A stretch of DNA of 64,000 bases, from assembly GCA_024449915.1 (NCBI GenBank), contig JAMZAV010002212.1:124001-188000 (forward strand), written 5' to 3'. Both the position numbers and the translations under genes were made by a program. Numbering within the stretch: the stretch's first letter is position 1; each line of letters opens with the position of its first letter. Shown one piece after another: positions 45,126 through 56,612 of this stretch. The notes under the pieces were generated by a model. That model saw nothing but the letters and a program-made list of their open reading frames with translations, was not told where the DNA came from and did not search any database. The stretch comes from Sweltsa coloradensis. Its lineage: Eukaryota; Arthropoda; Insecta; Plecoptera; Chloroperlidae.

Positions 45126-46054
45126 TGTGCCGTAACGGCCTTTCGTTAACCTTGTTTACATAATTAATATCAATATGATGAATTTCAATAATATAATAAC
45201 ATGTAATAATAACATTATAAACAGTTGCATCAGCTTTACACATGCGGTCCAAGCGGAATGTGTTTAAATGGCTGCAAGATGCGTCAACAGAGATAATCTG
45301 ACATCCTCTGATGGACATGGAACACTTGAGATACCTTCGAATTGTCAACACCTTCTGAAAGGAACCCATTAGCGAGTAGCCTAAGGGCACAAGGAACATT
45401 GGAGCGGCTGGGGTAGTTGAATCACAACCAACCTGTCGACTCAACAAACAACAAGATCAATCTAGAAAATAATACGTCATCACTGGTCACCTGACCACCC
45501 CTATAAAAAGACGATCTCCAGCGTCAGGCCTTCACTTAGTATTGTGCCTGCATCATTAGAGGGTGGATCGTGGGCGACGACAAGGTGTCAAGGGGTTCAT
45601 GGAGGAGTTGTACTACAACGGGAACTGAACGAGCGACACCAAGTTATGAAGATGAAGAACAGTGAATAACTTACCGAGTGTTTATTTAATTATTCAGTGT
45701 TAAAGCAGATCGAATTCGTACATTTATTATTATTCATCAGCAACATTAATCAGCATCATCAAGACATCATTGTAAAACGAGGTACCATATTTATTTACTA
45801 CTAAATCATTGGCCAATTGAAAGTAGTCTTTGTATGCAAATCTTTTATGTAATTTGTATTTTTGATTAATACAGTAAACCTTTTCAATTATTTAGATTCA
45901 AACATTCTTTTTATTTTATTAACACTCTGAAATCAACATCCACATCCTCATAATTATTAAATTTCCATTTAATTAAGAAGTGATTAAACTTCAATTTGAC
46001 CCAATTTAAGGGTATTTATTTGAGATAGCTACCTCTGTTGGGCGGTAAGCTTCA
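45126..46054 (+). repeat. 5' LTR
   Basis: 929 bp. It differs from the 3' LTR at roughly a dozen positions by eye. A TATA-box-like CCTATAAAAAG at 45499-45509 lies about 30 bp before TCACTTAGT, a plausible initiator. Confidence 0.88.
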
Positions 46055-46076
46055 ATTTGGCGCAACAACGTGGAGG
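46055..46076 (+). promoter_or_regulatory. Primer binding site
   Basis: ATTTGGCGCAACAACGTGG sits immediately after the 5' LTR, where a tRNA 3' end primes minus-strand DNA synthesis. The TGGCGC...AACGTGG pattern is common in Ty3/gypsy elements. The tRNA identity is not determined. Confidence 0.65.
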
Positions 46077-46244
46077 CTTTTGAATTATTACCAATCGCCC
46101 TTGATAAGTTTCTCGTGTCTCATAAATTCATTTTAATTTAAATTACATTTAAAATAAAATAAAATTGTTTTTTTTGTGGATTTATTGATTGAGTGTTGGT
46201 GAAAGCTATAAGAGTCTCAAACTGTGTAAAAACACAATTGTAAA

Positions 46245-47522
46245 ATGGATCAATTAGTTGGAGGAGCTAGTGAGGATTTATTAGATCAGATAGATTGTCA
46301 GAAGGCTGATTGCGACCATGGTGTTGACAATGACAGCATGGAGAGCGAAGGTGAAATAGATTTGAAAACTCCAGTAGAGACAACATCACCGTTAGTAGGA
46401 TTAGAACATTTAGAGGAAGGGGGGAACTCGATTTATAATGAAGCTCTTGTGGATAATCCGGAATTTCAGGATGAGGAGATTGCAAATGTTATACATTTGT
46501 CAAAAGTTGAGGAAAAAACTGAGACACCAGATGTATTGTTACTTTTCCGTCAACTGTTAGACAATCAGGCTAAGACTGATGCTAATCAGGCAATTAATCA
46601 GGCTAGGATTGAGACAGAGATTCGAACAAGCTATACAGAGATAAAGAATGAAATCAAGGCCCAAACGAAGTCATTGGTGGATAGGATTGTTGCTATAAAG
46701 TCAAAATTCGAGGATAAATATCAAACGGTAGAATGTCAGGTCGATAAAAATGAAGAACAAATGATTGCTTGCGAAAAAACAGTAGATAGCCATTTCAGTG
46801 AAACAAATATTGGTTTAAACTCAAATCGTCACGAAACCGAGAAACACACAGACAGATTAGTGGATTTGGATCATGCAAGTAACGAGATAAAAGATAATGT
46901 TCGAGAGCATATGCATCTAGCTACTGAGCCAGAAGTAATGGATGAATTGAAAAAAGTTAAACAATCTTGTATTGCAATAATAGAATCGAACGGCACTGAC
47001 ATGGGATTGGGAAATAAAGACAAATTCGAGAGGGAAATTGATGCAAGTGGAAATCTGCCAAGAGAAGATATAACATTTAGTAACAGTCCGTCGTCAGGTA
47101 TGCACCCGGTTGAATTTATTAATGTCTTGGAAGGGAGATTTAGAGAATTTAAAAGAATGAGGTACGGTTTGAAAAGTAGGAGGTGGAAGATTAGAGTAGA
47201 ACCAGGTGAAATCGAAAGTTGCATAATAGTGGATGGCCTAAAGAAGAGGGAAAGGATTGAGAAGGATTTGTTGGCCAGGTTTAAAATGAGGAGAGTAACT
47301 AAAATAATTGGTCGTTGTAAAATGTTTGGAATCAAGAGATTGTTTAAAATACGCGGTAACGCAAGGGAAAAGGATGTAGGTAATGTTCAATGGAAAACAA
47401 ATAAACGCAGGTTTATTGTCAATCGAAAGTGTTATGCACGTAAAATAGGTAATGGCATCTACAGAAAAGACTGGAAGATATTTAGGGGCGGAACCACGAC
47501 ATGTCATTCCATCTCAGAGTGA
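46245..47522 (+). CDS. Gag-like protein of the LTR retrotransposon
   Basis: 425 codons, uninterrupted. The N-terminal ~90 residues are acidic. About residues 95-240 are predicted coiled coil from their heptad-like, Lys/Glu/Gln-rich composition. Around residue 270-310 there is SPSSGMHPVEFINVLEGRF, a phrase of the kind seen before the capsid-like domain in Ty3/gypsy Gag. The C-terminal ~110 residues are strongly basic with no CCHC zinc knuckle, so nucleic-acid binding could be through basic residues, or the frame may have shifted. A second frame opens at 47452 and overlaps the end, but it is short (81 codons) and I do not recognise it. The assignment rests mainly on position behind the 5' LTR and PBS. 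Confidence 0.6.
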   Translation: MDQLVGGASEDLLDQIDCQKADCDHGVDNDSMESEGEIDLKTPVETTSPLVGLEHLEEGGNSIYNEALVDNPEFQDEEIANVIHLSKVEEKTETPDVLLLFRQLLDNQAKTDANQAINQARIETEIRTSYTEIKNEIKAQTKSLVDRIVAIKSKFEDKYQTVECQVDKNEEQMIACEKTVDSHFSETNIGLNSNRHETEKHTDRLVDLDHASNEIKDNVREHMHLATEPEVMDELKKVKQSCIAIIESNGTDMGLGNKDKFEREIDASGNLPREDITFSNSPSSGMHPVEFINVLEGRFREFKRMRYGLKSRRWKIRVEPGEIESCIIVDGLKKRERIEKDLLARFKMRRVTKIIGRCKMFGIKRLFKIRGNAREKDVGNVQWKTNKRRFIVNRKCYARKIGNGIYRKDWKIFRGGTTTCHSISE

Positions 47523-50087
47523 AAACGGTAAACCTCCATTAGTGGGATGTCGGTCAATTATCTACGTGAGTGAGTTTACTGGTGACAAAAAAAATGTGTT
47601 TTCGGAAAAGATAAGGGTTGTGAATGGTCTCGTCGGAACAGGTATAGAAGGGTCGAGAATCTCGGGATCAATGAAGTTTGAAATAGAATGTTCTTGAATG
47701 TAGATTTTAATTAATTGATTTGTGTGAGTTGGTAATAGATGGATAGAATAATATGGAAGTAATGATAAATAATAGAACGTAAATGGATCAAAAGTTTACG
47801 AATTATCGACATTTAATAAATAAAGTGAGAATAAAGGGAAGGTTTCGAAACTGTCAAAAGAACGTAATGGTTTTGTGTTGTCTGTTTTTCTAATTTGTAA
47901 CAATTAAGATGTTAACGTAAGGTAATGAATTAATTCGTATAAAGAACAATAATAATTTATTCCAGGATTATTTGAAATCGTAAATAATGCTATTTAGTTG
48001 TCTGATTGCGTTTTGGTACAGAGTGAAGAATAGAATTGCAGTTATGAATTTCAGTCGGGGAAGGTGAACTTTTTCAACATAGTGAATCGCTTTTAGTTTC
48101 ATACACTGTTAGAATGAGGATAATTGTAGGTAGCATTGCAGAAGCGTAGGGGTAGTGATTGTGGGACATTTGACCAAGGACAGGGAATGATCACCGAATC
48201 AGAGATTGAACCATCTGTTAGTGAATCTTTTCAGCAAGCGTGCAGTTGTATTGGCCTCTTTCAAGTATGCAGCACTTTTTATTTGATTGATGATAGTGTA
48301 GGAAAGTTAGACGGGACACTTTTTGTGAGAGTTTAGTGATGAAAAAGCTAGGTATTGAATCAGGTGTGTTTCATTCGGTATGAATTGGCGAATCGATAAT
48401 GGGAAAGGTTTTAGCAGCATTTAAGTTGAGAATCGAATTAATTATAGCATTGCAGAATTAGAGGGATTGCCCATAAGAGAGGCGTTTTTATGAAGTTGAT
48501 GAGAGTTGTGGCTTGGTATAGGCTGAAAGAATAGCTATACAGGGCTTTTGAGTTGATGAGGTTTGGGTTTGGTATAGGCTGAAAGAATAGCTATACAGGA
48601 CTTTTGAAGATTGGTGGAACGAAGAAGTAATTATTGTCCTTCTTGAGTAAGCAGCGATTGGTTCGATCTTAGTTAGGGTGTTGCTGGGGTTTTGTCCAGC
48701 GATTCATTTATACAGGAGCCGAAACACAAATGCTTTTGGTATCTGTCTTTTAAGGGTTAGGACAAGAGCTAATGGCAGAAAAATATATCAATTTGTTTAA
48801 ATGTGAATCAACAATACAATTAAATAATTGTAAAATTTATCTAGAATTAGAATGTGAATAAAAAATGATCAGACAATAATAGTTAATAATAATAAAGTAA
48901 TGGTAATTCAAAAGATAATAAAGAATGCGGAAATAGATAGAATATCACGTTGGACATCTTTGGTACGTACTTGTTTGACAGCTGAGAACAGCAGTGGTCT
49001 AGAAAGGTCGATGAATTCGGTAGTAAACAACTTTCAGTTTCGTTGAAGAAAGGTAGGATTTGAGATGGGAGTGACAGATTGTCAACAGACAAGGATAGAT
49101 TCTCCTAGAGGTTCTAAAATAGGGTGAAGGTCAGAATTACGTCTAGATAGTACGATGTTTGGTCCGGTCGGTTTAAAATGTGTCATTGTAGGTTTTAAAA
49201 TAATATAAAGGAAATGAGTAAATGATTTATCATGAAATTGAAATATTGATTGAAGATGTAACTATAGGGGTCTGACAATCGGTTCGAGATGAAGTAAATT
49301 TTTTTTAATGTGACAAGATGAGAGGGAAATAAGTAATGTGAGAGATAACGAGTCGAAGAGTCCGTGTAGGCTGTAGTAAACAGAGAGACAGATGAGTGTA
49401 AGGACGAAACGAGGTGAAGAAGTTGAAGTTGAGATTTATGGAGATGTGTTTGTGGCTTGGTATGGACTGGATATAGTCATACAGGGCTTTTGAGTTGGTG
49501 AGATTTGGGCTGGGTGTAGGCTTGATATAGCTGCACATAGCTTTGACGAGGTGAATTAAATACGTATTATGGAGTACATTGGAATCTAAGGTAGAATTGA
49601 AGAATTAAAACGAGTAATGTGGTAAAGTAAAATGAGATGAATTAAATACAAGTCACAAGTGAAGTAATGAAATAAAGTTTGCAAGTAAAGAGAATTTTGA
49701 GAAGGAACGATTGTTTGGACGTCAGGCTACATAATTGTAATTGAATATTGGAGTTTAAAAGTAAATATACATGACACATGCGTTTTGAATTTGTGAATTT
49801 AGAATGGAAATAAAATAAGATAAAAGACGGACCAACATGGGTAATGACGTATGACTATGAGAGATATGTGTAAGAGCAAAATGATCCATTTTGATTAAGT
49901 ACGACTACTGAGTTAAATGTACTCGTTATTTGTAATTTTCATGTTTGAGACGACTTCCTATGAATGTCAATTGAGACAATTTATGTTATACCTATTATAT
50001 TAAGTTTAGTCCTCATTGAAAGGGTTTCTGTCATTTGAATGAATATTTTAATTGCTTCACACTTAAAACATTCATTGCTGGGGTAAT
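47523..50087 (+). other. Non-coding interior of the LTR element
   Basis: 2.56 kb without a long ORF or recognisable pol domain. It contains repeats of a motif around GGCTGAAAGAATAGCTATAC with ACTTTTGA/GCTTTTGAG after it (about 48516 and 48571), with diverged relatives near 49456 and 49508. Confidence 0.7.
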
Positions 50088-51018
50088 TGTGCCGTAACGG
50101 CCTTTTCATTAACCTTGTTTACATAATTAATATCAATATGATGAATTTCAATAATATAATAACATGTAATAATAACATTATAAAACAGTTGCATCAGCTT
50201 TACACATGCGGTCCAAGCGGAATGTGTTTAAATGGCTGCAAGATGCGTCAACAGAGATAATCTGACATCCTGTGATGGACATGGAACACTTGAGATACCT
50301 TCGAATTGTCAACACCTTCTGAAAGGAACCCATTAGCGAGTAGCCTAAGGGCACAAGGAACATTGGAGCGGCTGGGGTAGTTGAATCACAACCAACCTTG
50401 TCGACTCAACAAACAACAAGATCAATCTAGAAAATAATACGTCATCACTGGTCACCTGACCACCCCTATAAAAAGACGATCTCCAGCGTCAGGCCTTCAC
50501 TTAGTATTGTGCCTGCATCATTAGAGGGTGGACCGTGGGCGACGACAAGGTGTCAAGGGGGTCATGGAGGAGTTGTACTACAACGGAACTGAACGAGCGA
50601 CACCAAGTTATGAAGATGAAGAACAGTGAATAACTTACCGAGTGTTTATTTAATTATTCAGTGTTAAAGCAGATCGAATTCGTACATTTATTATTATTCA
50701 TCAGCAACATTAATCAGCATCATCAAGACATCATTGTAAAACGAGGTACCATATTTATTTACTACTAAATCATTGGCCAATTGAAAGTAGTCTTTGTATG
50801 CAAATCTTTTATGTAATTTGTATTTTTGATTAATACAGTAAACCTTTTCAATTATTTAGATTCAAACATTCTTTTTATTAAATTAACACTCTGAAATCAA
50901 CATCCACATCCTCATAATTTATTAATTTCCATTTAATTAAGAAGTGATTAAACTTCAATTTGACCCAATTTAAGGGTATTTATTTGAGATAGCTACCTCT
51001 GTTGGGCGGTAAGCTTCA
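50088..51018 (+). repeat. 3' LTR
   Basis: 931 bp, near-identical partner of 45126-46054. The preceding polypurine tract is weak (GGGGTAAT). TATA-like CCTATAAAAAG is repeated at about 50465. Confidence 0.88.
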
Positions 51019-51022
51019 ATAC

Positions 51023-51154
51023 AAAGCATATTTTGTACCAGACCGGTACTCACATATGGTGCAGTGACATGGCCAGTTGGGGGTAAAGAAGAAAGACAGA
51101 TTCAAGCTGCGGAAATGAAATTTTTAAGGAGTGTAATGGGAGTTAAGAAGAATC
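51023..51154 (+). mobile_element. LINE-A continuation after the LTR element
   Basis: Coding resumes in frame with the segment before 45122 once the LTR element and one ATAC are ignored. It gives PVLTYGAVTWPVG and IQAAEMKFLRSVMG, the RTE-type region following the RT domain. It is cut at about 51154 by a minus-strand LINE fragment. Confidence 0.75.
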
Positions 51155-51490
51155 TTTCTTCTTCTTCTCTTCTTTTCATATGCCAACAATTGACATTATT
51201 CATGTCATCATGTGTTTTCTAGTTAGCCAGTAGAGATAGGACTCCTGTTCGCTCCGATCCATGCCATTTGGCATTTTGTCGCGTTCAAGCTTTATATATG
51301 TACATTGAAAAAGATGTTTCCTGTCTTGTTCCCCAGCTCCACACATCCGACAGACACTAGATTCAAAAATTCCAAATCTATGGAGGTGCTTTCCGAGTAG
51401 GTCGTGTCCTGTTTGAAGCCGGAATTGAGCTGTCTCTATTTTTCTACTGTAGCACTTACGTTTACCAGTCGGCCAGAATAATAAGATGAG
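51155..51490 (-). mobile_element. LINE C-terminal fragment (LINE-C, minus strand)
   Basis: On the minus strand one frame reads FRLQTGHDLLGKHLHRFGIF and then CRMCGAGEQDRKHLFQC, the C-terminal Cys/His-rich region typical of jockey/I-type LINE proteins. It ends with TRKHMMT and an (AAG)n-like tail at 51155-51175 abutting LINE-A. A short relative of this tail is at 2037-2126. Confidence 0.65.
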
Positions 51491-52988
51491 TACGGTAGCT
51501 TGAAGATAAGGAAAGAACTAGGAGGAGAGAGTTTAAACTTTAAGCTAGGGTATGACTCTGGGTAGTATGACTCCAATGAGTAAGTGTGGAAAGAAAAAAA
51601 AGATACCGGAGGGCTGGAGAAAATGAGTTATAGTGCCGATATATAAGAAAGGAGATCGAAAAAATGTAGTAATTACAGGAGGATCACTTTACTATGCCAC
51701 ACAGCAAAGATTTATGAAAGGATTGTTGACAGAAGAATAAAAGAAGAGGTTGATCACATGTTGAATGAGGAACAATACGGATTTAGATGGGGAAGATCCA
51801 CAATAGATCCTATATTCGTACTTAGACAGGCTATGGAAAAGAGTTGGGAGCTTGGAAGAAGAATTAGTATGGTCTTCTTAGATATAGTAAAAGCATATGA
51901 TAGTGTGCCAAGGAAAGTGGTATGGGAGAGTCTGGAAATAAAATGAGTGGATAATGGACTAATAGACAGGGTAAAAAGTATTAAGTTTGTGAAAGCTGTG
52001 TGAAAACACAATTTGGATTGTCAGGGTGGTTCCAAATAACAACAGGGCTAAGGCAGGGAAGTGTGTTGTCACCTATGTTATTCATAATCATGATGGATGA
52101 CATCCACAACAAGGTAAAGATGGAGGCAATGGAAGATGTAGAGGTTATGTTGTTTGCCGAAGACTTGGTGGCATGGTCCGAGCATGAGTAGATTCTCCAA
52201 AGATATATAGACTTGTGGAATAGAAACATAGAAGAAGCAGGTATGAAAATAAGCATTATAAAGAGTGAGGTTGTAACTATGCCAGGAGAAGGGGACACAG
52301 GGATTTATCAAGCACAGATAAACTTTGGAGGAGAAACCCTGAAAGTGGTGGATAGTTTTAGTTATCTAGGAAGTGAAGTAATGGAAAGTGGAAAGATTAA
52401 AAAGGAGATTAAAATCAGAATAAAAAACACCAGTAACTTTTACCAGTGTGTGAAAGGCCTGGTGTGGGATAGGGAAATACCCATTCAGTGTAAGATGACA
52501 CTATATAAAACTTATTTCATAGGTACTACCGATCCTTACATATGCAGCAGAAACCTGGACAATGGGAGATCGAGAGGAGAGTCAGATACAGGCGGCAGAG
52601 ATGAGATTCCTGAGGAGCACAGTGGGCAAGACGAGAAGAGATAGAATAAGAAACACGGACATTAGAGAAATGCTAGAGAAGTTAAGTGACAGGATAGGAA
52701 GGACACGGTTGAGATGGTATGGACATATGAAACGAATGGGGGAAATTAGGATGCCCAAGAAAATGTATGAAAGAAGGATTGAAGAAGGAAGAAGAAGACG
52801 GGGTAGACCAAGGAAGAGATGGAAAGAGACCATAGCAGGAGACCTACATGCTAGCTAGAGGAGAGAGCTGGGAGCATGTAGCAGAGACACGATTGTGGGA
52901 GGATAGAAAGAAGTGGAAAAATTTTGTTGCTAAACCCAAGCTGACCCTGCCAGAAGTAGGAAGTGGCGATGGATAATGATGATGATGG
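51491..52988 (+). mobile_element. RTE-like LINE fragment (LINE-B) to its 3' end
   Basis: A degenerate RT and C-terminal region: NEEQYGFRWGRSTIDPIF, VFLDIVKAYDSVPRKVVW (motif A), LRQGSVLSPMLF, a decayed YxDD reading FAEDLVAW, then SYLGSEVMESGKIKKEI, IQAAEMRFLRSTVG and RRRRGRPRKRWKE. Several stops and frameshifts are present. The 3' end is a short (GAT)n run near 52975-52988, consistent with RTE elements that end in a short tandem repeat. It is a different copy from LINE-A because the RT regions overlap. Confidence 0.85.
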
Positions 52989-53994
52989 ATTTCAAAAGTC
53001 TTAGGCCCTCCGCCCTACACTAAATGTTTTGTGATCAGAAACATTAAACAAAAACTAGCCTATGCCTACGGGTGGTCACACATGTAGGGCTAACATAGAA
53101 TGGCTGCAAGATAATTCTTCCCGTTGTAAGAGATTACGGGAACCGGCAAATATCGGTACTGTGATCTCACGTGCCAACATGAAGTTAGAAGTACCTTAGG
53201 GTGTTGTGTTAGGGTATCGGACGAAGCATGGTTTTATATTTGTTTTCAATTTACAGGAAACAAACATAAAACCACCACACTTAGCGTGAAACCCTAACCA
53301 TTATGTTGATTTAAAACCCTAGCTACAAACTTTGTGATGGCGTATGAGATCATAATACCAATACGGAGCCTAATTACCCCGGAACCAATTAGAATTGAGG
53401 ATTTTTTAGCAACTACCTACAAATAGTTTTGTTTGCAAGGTTTAGGCTACAAAAATCTGGAGTCATTTTTTAAACAGAAGACGCGATGATAAGCTCTAGG
53501 CCTAGTATTTAATTTCTCTTAATTCTCTCACAAAAATGGGAGAGGAATTTTCAAATTCATAGGCCCTAGGCCTGCGCCTACAAAATTTTACAAAGCGCAC
53601 CGTTTCATGGCTAGTTCACAGATGCGTTGTAGACCCGAAATGTTGTTGAATAAGGTTGTACCACTGCATTTGGCGCCGGCAACTTTTGGATTGTATGCAA
53701 TTGTATGTAACTTTAAGTCTCATAGGCCTACTCCAATTTTATAGGTACTGCATGTCTACAAAATTTCAGGTACGATTTCAATTCAATAAAGGTCTACGTT
53801 GAATTCCACTATTTATCGGTAAATATTTATTTATTGTAGGCCGACATCGTACGGCAAGGCTTCTAATAAGTTAGGCTACCTACAATCATTGACGGGCTGT
53901 TGTAGGATCTAGGCCTAAATCGACCTGAAGGTAGCCAAAGGTGACTTGTGTGCTAGGATGAGTAACATAATGTTTTTACATAACATAGGCCTAA
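52989..53994. other. No gene recognised
   Basis: Ordinary AT-rich sequence with scattered TAGGCCTA words. Confidence 0.35.
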
Positions 53995-55410
53995 CATAAC
54001 AATTCCTAATGGTGACAAATGGGCCCTTCCGCCCGGTGGCAACAACTCACTCCCCCCAGATCTCATTACTGCTCTCCTCTAAACACGATCTAAATTCCCT
54101 CAAAGACCCACTAGCTACAACATCCCCAGACAAGTCATTCCACTCCCTAACAGTCCTTTCCAAGAAACCATAGGCCTACTGACCCAGATCCGTTTTTGCT
54201 ACTTGATGCTGGAACTTCCATGAATGATCCCCCCTACCCTAAAGCCCCTCCTGTAGCCTATTGCAGATGTTCCCCCACCCCCTACTTCCCCTAACCGCCC
54301 TGAAGGCTAGGCCTACATATTGCACAACCTAACCTTGGAACTCTACTAGTTTGATGGAATTGCAATTTTTGTTTTTTTACTTTATTTTCTTTGCCAAATC
54401 ACTGATATTTCAAAGTATATTAAAAATAAATGCGCGGAAACCAATTAAAAATAATTTTCAGCTTCTGTTTTATAAACAAAAGTAAGTTATAAGTAGCGCG
54501 GAGCGACGCGGCCTAGGCCTACCGTGCTGAGATGTACTCACTGCAAGTTACCTTACAAGAACACAAAAAATCCAAAATAGAATCATCACGTTTTTACTGT
54601 TATAATAAAAAAAAAACTTCAAACCTTTAACGTCGCTATTTTAAACGAAAATCCTTTTGTGGTGAAAGTCCTTTATATTTAAAATAGCGACGTTAAAGGT
54701 TTTGTAGGTGGAGTATTTTAGCGAAAATGGTTGGTACGCCTAGTAAGTAAAATCAAGACGTAAATACCAAACATGGCGGATCAATGACAGTGAAATGAGC
54801 GAGTGTTTGTGTTAAATATGTGTTATTCTATTTAATTGGTATATTTTCAGAGTGATTAGTATAAATAAATCGTTAATAATAAGGTCTTCTTCATTTGTTT
54901 CTATATTGAAGTTGTTTTTTTGTTCTTGTTCTTTGGAAAAAACTGTGTTGAAAAGTTGGACCGCAACTACAGAACTAGGCCTACCTATAGTACCAAAACG
55001 ACCGATTCAAGAAACTAAAAGTGATTAAATAAGTCCAGAAACTACTTTCCGCGGCCCAAAACCAAGAAAATACATAATAATATTCAGTTAAAAAAGGAAA
55101 ATCATAAATTTAATGCAATTAACACTTCCGTCAAATTAAGATTATACCCCTAACCTTCCTTATTCTTCCCTCTAATTAGGCCTATGACTCCCACCCCAAT
55201 TCCCCTAACATTGCAGTGACACTATCATATATAGGCCTACCCTCTCTACATTCCCCTTATCATCCTCCTTCCACCGCCACCGCCTAGCCTTCCCCGTAAC
55301 CCTTCTTGCCCCCCTACGTTGAATCTTCTCTACCTCCAAAACCTCCCCCGGCTTATCCCTACGGATCCCATGCCGCCGCCTCATACTCCAGGACAGGTCT
55401 AACCACCACC
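53995..55410 (-). mobile_element. Degenerate LINE (LINE-D, minus strand) with internal insertion
   Basis: On the minus strand, 55410-55110 encodes RPVLEYEAAAWDP, VLEVEKIQRRGARRVTGKA and SVTAMLGELGWES. 54360-53995 encodes RGDHSWKFQ and RTVREWNDLSGDVVASGSL. These are successive pieces of a jockey/CR1-like RT C-terminal region. They are separated by about 745 bp (54365-55110) that is unrelated and probably inserted. The frame is broken at several points. Confidence 0.65.
54621..54702. repeat. 25-bp-arm hairpin
   Basis: AACCTTTAACGTCGCTATTT at 54622-54641 is perfectly mirrored within 54678-54702, with a 32-bp spacer. It lies inside the insertion in LINE-D. Confidence 0.85.
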
Positions 55411-55419
55411 TTAGGCCTA

Positions 55420-56300
55420 GCCTAGGCCTATACTCCCGATCTTTAACTCCCCGGCTTTGGATGACTGGGCCCTACTATGCACAGGATAAATAGGCCTCCG
55501 CCTAGGCCTAGGGGTCAGGTAAATCTTTAGTTGTCGGGGACTAGGCCAACGGCTTACTAGAAGGCTAAATAGCCCTAGGTTTAGGCCTAATGTTAGGGTT
55601 TGGATTCCGATCTTTGGTCACAGGATAATAAGAGCCTGGGCCCTATATAAAATACCAAAGAATAGGGGCTTAGCCTATGCCTAAGTAGGGCCTAGGCGGT
55701 CTATGCTCTAAAGGATGCCAGTGTTGAGTAAACGGAAGCCTAGGCTTAGGGCCTAGGGCTAGGCCTAGGGCTAGGTAGGCTAGCACAGGCCATCTTCAAG
55801 TTGTCCCAACTTATTGCTGCTAGGGCTATTGCTAGGCCTAGGCCTATGATTTCTTATTGGCTAGGTTAGGACGATAGGCTACAGAGAAGATCTAGGGCTA
55901 TGCTAGCCTAGGCATAGGCTGGCCATCTAGATCTCCAAAAAGTTATTAGTAAATAAGACCTAGGGACTAGGGGCCTAGTAGGGCCTTTGGGTTTATAAAC
56001 TTAAAGGAAGGGCCCACCTAGGCCTAGGCCCTAGCCTAGCCCTAGGCAAGTTCTAGGGCCCACTTAGCTAAGGCCTTACCTGCATGAAAGCATCACATCT
56101 TCATCCACAATGGTCTGCCTAGGTCTTGCAGTCTAAAATTAATTGACACAGATGATTCTTGACTGTCTAGGCCAAAGGCCTATTTAATGCTCATCATGTG
56201 TTGCACACTAACGTAGGCCTAGGCCTCTGGCGAGCCAAAGGCTTAGGCGTTATTAACTTATTATGGTAACTGATAAGAAAATCACAGACAAACTAGGCCT
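55420..56300. repeat. TAGGCCTA-dense tract 2
   Basis: Dozens of AGGCCT palindromes in irregular spacing, with variants such as CTAGGCCTAGG and CTAGGGCCTA. It is the densest occurrence in the window. There is no open frame of note and no fixed period. Confidence 0.65.
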
Positions 56301-56536
56301 AATCAAGAGAATCAGTATGGCATAGGCCTACCACGGATTAAAAGCCTGTCATGGAAGTTTGCACATTATTCTCTCACATGTCTTCATTCTTCAAGAATAG
56401 ATTTCCTTATCGCAGTCGCACATCCCAATGATTACATAAGAAAAAAACAATAACAATAACATAACATGGTGGTCGAGCAAAATTCGATTATCGCATCATA
56501 TTAGTTATCGATAGGTCGAAAACTACATTTCTTCAT

Positions 56537-56538
<2 letters not shown>

Positions 56539-56576
<38 letters not shown>

Positions 56577-56577
56577 A
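56539..56577 (+). repeat. (GTT)n microsatellite
   Basis: About 13 GTT units. Confidence 0.95.
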
Positions 56578-56612
56578 GCTTCTGGCGGTGGTATGGACAA
56601 GGTATGGACCAT

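Larger units (their letters stand above)
45126..51018 (+). mobile_element. LTR retrotransposon with one gag-like ORF and no visible pol
   Basis: 5,893 bp with LTRs at 45126-46054 and 50088-51018, starting TGTGCCGTAACGG and ending GCTTCA. It is flanked by ATAC at 45122-45125 and 51019-51022. The primer-binding-site-like TTTGGCGCAACAACGTGG follows the 5' LTR, as in many Ty3/gypsy elements. The internal 4.0 kb has a single long ORF (46245-47522). Nothing resembling protease, RT, RNase H or integrase is apparent after it. It interrupts LINE-A, whose coding resumes directly afterward. Confidence 0.85.

Noticed and set aside
44881..45447. 188-codon minus-strand frame at the LINE/LTR junction
   Set aside because: Antisense to LINE-A and the 5' LTR, and a shorter copy of it appears antisense in the 3' LTR. 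No protein family.
46871..47335. 154-codon minus-strand frame
   Set aside because: Antisense shadow of the gag-like ORF.
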